From SZAS-103 sp038323475 (GTDB taxonomy: Bacteria; Pseudomonadota; Gammaproteobacteria; Xanthomonadales; Xanthomonadaceae), in the NCBI GenBank assembly GCA_038323475.1, contig JBBQHA010000136.1:1-9046 (forward strand): 9,046 nucleotides of DNA, in the 5' to 3' direction. The position numbers and the translations under genes were made by a program. Positions 6,002 to 9,046 of the stretch are shown piece by piece. Under the pieces are notes generated by a model, which saw nothing but the letters and a program-made list of their open reading frames with translations, was not told the DNA's origin and searched no databases. How positions within the stretch are numbered: the stretch's first letter is position 1; every line of letters begins with the position of its first letter.

Positions 6002-7799
6002 TTCGCCGATCGAGTACGCCGGGGGGGAGATCGCCGGCGGATTTCGTGTGGTCGTAGACCACGACGCGATCGCGGCCTTCGCGCTTGGCCTGATAGAGCG
6101 CATTGTCGGCGTGGATCAGCAACTGCCGCAGCGCATAGCCTGACATCCGCGTTCCCGCGATGCCGAAACTTGCGCGCACGGGGAAATCGACGCCTTCCGC
6201 GCTGCCGGAGCAGTCGGCGATTGCCAAGCGGATCCGCTCGGCGATCTGCCGGGCAGTGGCGGCAACGCAATCAGGCATCAGGATCCCGAACTCCTCGCCT
6301 CCGAGCCGCCCGAAGAGGTCGTTGGCGCGCAGGTGGGTCCGGCAGGCCGCCACGGTGCATTTCAGCACCCTGTCGCCAACGGCATGGCCATGCGCATCAT
6401 TGACCGCCTTGAAGTGGTCGAGGTCGATCACGATCACGGATGCGTCCTGCGACAACTTCTTGGACTGGGCCAATGCGTGTTCCGCCATGTCCACGAAATG
6501 CTTGCGGTTGAAGATGCCGGTCAACCCGTCGTGCCGCGCGATCTGCATGAAGCGCAGCTGCGAGCGCTTGACGCGATAGGCGAACAGTCCAATGAAGACG
6601 AGCACCGTCAGCAGCAGCAAAAGATAGAGGCGGCTCGCTTCGACGTTCTTCGCGCTGACCGCCTGCCGCAACTGCAGGACCTGGTTTTCCTTGTTGAGGG
6701 CGTCCACCTGCAGTTTCTTTTCCCGAACCTGCTGGTGGACCATCTGGAACGCCAACGCCTTCGTGCTTTCGTCGTTCAGATAGCCTTTGTCGGCAGTTGC
6801 ATATTTCTCGTGGAAAGCGAGTGCCGCCTGATAGTCGCCTCGTTGCTGGGCGATCAGATAGAGCACGCGATACGCGTCAACGATCGGCTTCGAGATCTGG
6901 TTCTTGATGCCATCGTCGATCGCACGCTGCGCGAATTCCTGCGCTTGCCGGGTGTCCTTCGTCTGCCAGTACGCCTGCGCCAGCAAGGAATCGTATTCCG
7001 ATACGGCTCGTGCATAGTGCAGTCCCTGAACCTCCGCGTATTTTTCCTGCAACAGCTTCAGCGCGTTTGCGGGTCTGCCCGCATCCAGCTCGAGGCTCGC
7101 CACGAAGGTCTGGATGTAGTCGGCGTAAAGAGGCTCTCCGACCTTCACGCAATCGTTGATTCCCTGCTCGAATTCCTTGCTGTCGGCTTGCAGCTTGCCG
7201 CTCTTGTAGAGCGCTTCCAGCTTCAGCTGTTCGCCCTGGCAAGCGGATCGTCCCGTCCCGTTCTCCCTGAGCAGCTTGTTGGCGGCGCTCAATGCAAGAT
7301 CGTATTGCCCGACCTGGTTGTACAGGACCGCGGCGACGACCAGGCCTTGGGCGCGGGCGGTGCGGTCGGATACCTGCGGCAGCAGGTCGAGCAACTGGTT
7401 CAGGCGCGTATAGCCTTCCTGGTAGTGGGACGCGATCGTCAGCGCGTTGACCGCCGTGATACCTGCGCGAAAACGCAGGGTCGGATCACTGGACTTGTCG
7501 ATCACGGTGTCGAGCTGGGAGATGGCAACTTCGTACCTGCCGTCGTAGATGTCCTGCCAGGCATTGAGATAGCGGCGGAAAAGCTCCTGCTCCGGCGTCA
7601 GTCTGGTCCCGCCGTCGTTCAGTTGCTTGAGGAGTTGCGCGAAACCGGCATTGTCCGAGGTCTTGATGCCATCGGCCCGTTTCAGCAGTTGCGCTGTGTC
7701 CTGCGGCTCGGCCGCAGAGGCAAAGCCGGTCAGCAGGAGAGCTGCAAGGCAAGCCCACCCGGTGTGCAGGGCCGGGTGGGGCTTGCCGGATCGACCCAT
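5994..7799 (-). CDS. Membrane diguanylate cyclase with periplasmic TPR-like sensor (GGEEF)
   Basis: Predicted to make cyclic di-GMP from two GTP at the inner membrane in response to a periplasmic signal. It has 601 residues: signal peptide 1-29 (ending F-A-S-A); periplasmic helical TPR-like repeats about 70-345 with exactly two cysteines (Cys187, Cys217); a predicted coiled coil about 345-388; one membrane helix 391-409; and a cytoplasmic GGDEF domain about 420-583. In the last, D-G-L-T-G-I-F-N-R (424-432), metal-binding Asp459 in I-D-L-D-H-F-K and G-G-E-E-F (500-504) indicate an active enzyme. R-A-N-D (491-494), five residues before GGEEF, is a complete RxxD inhibitory product site. ATG 7799 lies 3 bases after the stop of the borosin-like precursor gene, so it is probably translationally coupled. 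The last codons run into the palindrome and just past a 7-G run, so the C-terminal tail may be altered. Confidence 0.93.
   Translation of the reverse strand: MGRSGKPHPALHTGWACLAALLLTGFASAAEPQDTAQLLKRADGIKTSDNAGFAQLLKQLNDGGTRLTPEQELFRRYLNAWQDIYDGRYEVAISQLDTVIDKSSDPTLRFRAGITAVNALTIASHYQEGYTRLNQLLDLLPQVSDRTARAQGLVVAAVLYNQVGQYDLALSAANKLLRENGTGRSACQGEQLKLEALYKSGKLQADSKEFEQGINDCVKVGEPLYADYIQTFVASLELDAGRPANALKLLQEKYAEVQGLHYARAVSEYDSLLAQAYWQTKDTRQAQEFAQRAIDDGIKNQISKPIVDAYRVLYLIAQQRGDYQAALAFHEKYATADKGYLNDESTKALAFQMVHQQVREKKLQVDALNKENQVLQLRQAVSAKNVEASRLYLLLLLTVLVFIGLFAYRVKRSQLRFMQIARHDGLTGIFNRKHFVDMAEHALAQSKKLSQDASVIVIDLDHFKAVNDAHGHAVGDRVLKCTVAACRTHLRANDLFGRLGGEEFGILMPDCVAATARQIAERIRLAIADCSGSAEGVDFPVRASFGIAGTRMSGYALRQLLIHADNALYQAKREGRDRVVVYDHTKSAGDLPPGVLDRRRG
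6021..6027 (+). repeat. Seven-G homopolymer in the 3' end of the cyclase gene
   Basis: A run of seven G (C on the coding strand) falls in the last codons of the diguanylate cyclase, after the conserved domain ends. A one-base change would redirect the tail into another frame, either by phase variation or by sequencing error, without touching the catalytic domain. Confidence 0.6.
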
Positions 7800-7802
7800 C
7801 GA

Positions 7803-8096
7803 CTAGCCCGCAGTCGCCACGTGGCGGATGGCGGATCCGGAGACCTCGTCATCGTCGCGGTCGGGGCTTTCGTCGTCTTCGTCGTCTTCCCCCTTGCCAG
7901 GGGCCACCAGGCATAGAACGTTGGTCCTGGCGCCCAGCAGCGCTTCGAGGTGCGCCTTGTCGTTGCCGAGGATGACCGCCTGCAGTGCAGGGCCGATACC
8001 TGCATTGGCCAGCGCAACGTTCACTTCATCAGTCGCCGCATGACGGAGTTGCGCATCCTGCCCCATCCTTTCCAGAAATCCGATCACGTTCGACAT
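7803..8096 (-). CDS. Split-borosin-type RiPP precursor peptide (SonA-like) with acidic C-terminal extension
   Basis: 97 residues. Compared from memory with Shewanella SonA (71 residues), it aligns without gaps from residue 1: G-Q-D-A-Q-L sits at 12-17 in both, Leu50, Leu53 and Gly55 coincide, and Leu63-Val64 fall exactly on the SonA core, where Leu63 and Ile65 are backbone N-methylated. Residues 1-55 thus fit a helical borosin-binding domain and about 59-67 (N-V-L-C-L-V-A-P-G) a core. Residues 70-84 are almost all Asp/Glu, followed by S-G-S-A-I-R-H-V-A-T-A-G; SonA has no such extension. The start is fixed by AGGGGA six bases upstream. The 5' end overlaps the acetyltransferase gene by 68 bases and the methyltransferase lies one gene further upstream. 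N-methylation is inferred. A Nif11-like leader was considered but fits less well. Confidence 0.8.
   Translation of the reverse strand: MSNVIGFLERMGQDAQLRHAATDEVNVALANAGIGPALQAVILGNDKAHLEALLGARTNVLCLVAPGKGEDDEDDESPDRDDDEVSGSAIRHVATAG
7896..7922 (-). other. Predicted borosin core segment of the precursor
   Basis: Encodes residues 59-67, N-V-L-C-L-V-A-P-G. In ungapped register with SonA, Leu63 and Ala65 occupy the two N-methylated positions. Pro66 has no amide hydrogen to methylate and would end a methylation run. Cys62 is the only cysteine of the protein. The boundaries are inferred from the alignment and no cleavage site is evident. Confidence 0.5.
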
Positions 8097-8679
8097 TGTC
8101 TTTCCCCTGGTTGTTGACAGCGTTGATGGAGCCCCATGACGGTCGGCGGACCGACCAGACGCGCATAGCAGGACTTCCGTCGGCTGGATCGATGTCCATG
8201 CCGCGCGCGAAGGCGATGCTGATGACCAGGCGTTCGGCGGCCGAATGCCCTGATGAATATTGCACCCAAACCTCGTCAATCGGAAACATTGCAAACGTTC
8301 GCGTCACCAATCCGGCGAGGCATTCCTTCGAGTAGCCCCGCGCCCGCGCTTCAGCCCCCAGCATCATGCCGACTTCGGCCCGGGTCCTGGCGGCATCGAA
8401 CTGGACAATTGCGCAGACGCCGATCGGGCGCTGCGCTCCCTTGCCGACGATCGCGCCAAAGACGCTGTCCGGCGGGGACTTTGCCGATGCCGCGAGGGCG
8501 TTGAGAAAATTGCGGTTCGCGCGCTCCGGGGAAAGGGCAACGCCGATGAAGCGCATCGTCTCCGGATCGCTGTAGAGGCCGCAAAACAGCGCTGCATCCT
8601 CGATCTGCAGGGGACGCACCCAAAGGCGCTCCGTCTCGAATGCGAGCAGGGCCGCACCGACTTGGGCGGGGCGAATCAA
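8029..8679 (-). CDS. GNAT-family N-acetyltransferase (RimJ/RimL type)
   Basis: Predicted to transfer acetyl from acetyl-CoA to an amine. From a TTG start at 8679 it has 216 residues. The RimJ/RimL-type opening T-E-R-L-W-V-R-P-L is at 16-24, the strand V-G-M-M-L-G about 103-108, and the acetyl-CoA pyrophosphate loop A-R-A-R-G-Y-S-K-E about 111-119. The domain ends near R-R-P-S-W-G-S (178-184). The last about 30 residues, after W-G-S, look unlike the family and partly overlap the precursor gene by 68 bases. The TTG overlaps the methyltransferase stop as TTGA; GAGGA lies only 3 bases upstream, so the start is likely but not certain. No better in-frame start is seen. Placement between methyltransferase and precursor suggests a tailoring or self-protection role, but the substrate cannot be read from the sequence. 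Confidence 0.85.
   Translation of the reverse strand: MIRPAQVGAALLAFETERLWVRPLQIEDAALFCGLYSDPETMRFIGVALSPERANRNFLNALAASAKSPPDSVFGAIVGKGAQRPIGVCAIVQFDAARTRAEVGMMLGAEARARGYSKECLAGLVTRTFAMFPIDEVWVQYSSGHSAAERLVISIAFARGMDIDPADGSPAMRVWSVRRPSWGSINAVNNQGKDNVERDRISGKDGAGCATPSCGD
8103..8108 (-). promoter_or_regulatory. Ribosome binding site of the precursor gene
   Basis: Read on the minus strand this is AGGGGA, 6 bases before the ATG at 8096, inside the 3' part of the acetyltransferase gene. It is the strongest ribosome site in this operon, as expected for a precursor needed in excess. It selects the 97-residue start over a longer in-frame possibility. Confidence 0.8.
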
Positions 8680-9046
8680 GCGTCCTCGACGGGCAACAGG
8701 TGCAGCTCCGACAGGCGAGCGCGTATCTCGCGGTTCGGCACCAACGCGCCGGCCGGCGGGACGACCACGGTGTCGTGCAAGCTGATGTCGGCGTCCACAA
8801 GCGTTCCCAGGGCGATCCGTTCGATGCGCGGCTGCTGGATCGGCAACGTCGCGGCCTTGTAGATGGTGATTTCGTGGTCGAGCGGATAGTCGCTGGCGAG
8901 TACGTCGACGAGCACCTGGCGATAAGCGGGTCCGGTTGAGAGACGCGCGAGCGACCGGTCGCCCGCGACTCCGACCTGCCACAGCACCAGATAGGCGCTC
9001 GGGTCGATGCGGCGCTTGTAGAACAGCAACTGGCTCGCCTCTAAAT
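8676..9046 (-). CDS. Borosin-type alpha-N-methyltransferase (SonM-like, tetrapyrrole methylase fold), C-terminal half
   Basis: The frame is open to the right edge (reading L-E-A-S-Q-L-L-F-Y before any start codon), so the 5' part is outside; about 122 residues are visible. Members use S-adenosylmethionine. In borosin pathways they methylate backbone amides of a precursor peptide. The visible half shows the tetrapyrrole-methylase C-terminal pattern: D-P-S-A-Y-L-V-L-W-Q-V-G-V-A-G-D, Y-P-L-D-H-E, L-P-I-Q-Q-P-R-I-E-R and, near the end, V-V-V-P-P-A. From memory, SonM has E-A-S-Q, L-W-Q, Y-P-L-D-H-E and L-P-I-Q-x-P-R-I-E-R in the same order, closer than cobalamin or siroheme enzymes. The N-terminal SAM site and catalytic Tyr/Arg region are not visible. 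The stop TGA overlaps the acetyltransferase TTG start. The function is supported by the precursor two genes downstream. Confidence 0.82.
   Translation of the reverse strand, partial: LEASQLLFYKRRIDPSAYLVLWQVGVAGDRSLARLSTGPAYRQVLVDVLASDYPLDHEITIYKAATLPIQQPRIERIALGTLVDADISLHDTVVVPPAGALVPNREIRARLSELHLLPVEDA

Noticed and set aside
5869..6057. Small plus-strand open frame running through the palindrome
   Set aside because: It begins with a TTG without a ribosome site, is mostly a translation of the palindrome and overlaps the cyclase gene end.
7710..7799. Lipoprotein signal on the cyclase
   Set aside because: Cys17 lies at the start of the hydrophobic stretch, not after a lipobox; A-S-A near residue 29 fits an ordinary signal peptidase site.
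6333..7916. Plus-strand open frame of 527 codons opposite the cyclase gene
   Set aside because: Antisense shadow: the minus strand here encodes an intact signal peptide, TPR-like region, membrane helix and GGEEF domain.
7803..8096. Nif11-like or nitrile-hydratase-like leader peptide
   Set aside because: The F-L-x(4)-G-Q-D-A-Q-L pattern recalls Nif11 leaders, but the in-register match to SonA, the borosin-type methyltransferase nearby and the absence of a Gly-Gly cleavage site favour the borosin reading.
8097..8294. Upstream extension of the precursor frame to a 163-residue protein
   Set aside because: The extra residues lie out of frame inside the acetyltransferase domain and are not conserved-looking; AGGGGA plus ATG 8096 and the SonA match at residue 1 fix the shorter start.

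Overview
The window comes from a high-GC proteobacterium. The nuoJ-K-L-M-N order, the ATGA-type gene junctions and the character of the proteins suggest a gammaproteobacterium of the Xanthomonadales/Lysobacter type. That placement is an inference, since no rRNA or marker gene is present.

Left part (1-5732, + strand): the distal end of the operon for respiratory complex I (NADH:quinone oxidoreductase). It holds the 3' end of nuoJ, then nuoK, nuoL, nuoM and nuoN, all tightly packed. These encode membrane-arm subunits; NuoL, NuoM and NuoN are the three antiporter-like proton-pumping modules. nuoN is full length in content but has an in-frame TAG at 4797-4799, where a Ser codon (TCG) is expected. 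It is therefore a recent nonsense mutation, a sequencing or assembly error, or a split gene.

Middle (5733-5993): a 261-base convergent intergenic region. It contains a near-perfect palindrome with two exactly complementary 26-base arms (5947-5972 and 5976-6001) around a 3-base loop. Its right arm supplies the stop codon of the next gene.

Right part (5994-9046, - strand, read right to left): a compact four-gene operon that I read as a split borosin RiPP cluster. The genes are (1) the C-terminal half of a tetrapyrrole-methylase-family alpha-N-methyltransferase resembling Shewanella SonM; (2) a RimJ/RimL-type GNAT acetyltransferase; (3) a 97-residue precursor whose first ~71 residues match the SonA borosin-binding domain and core in register, followed by an acidic tail not found in SonA; (4) an inner-membrane diguanylate cyclase with a periplasmic TPR-like sensor and a cytoplasmic GGEEF domain. 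The junctions (TTGA overlap, 68-base overlap, 3-base gap) imply one co-translated unit. By family logic, the methyltransferase would methylate backbone amides near the precursor's Leu63-Val64-Ala65 and the acetyltransferase could tailor the product. Why a c-di-GMP synthase is coupled to them is unknown. The precursor and methyltransferase calls rest on SonA/SonM sequences recalled from memory, not on a search.
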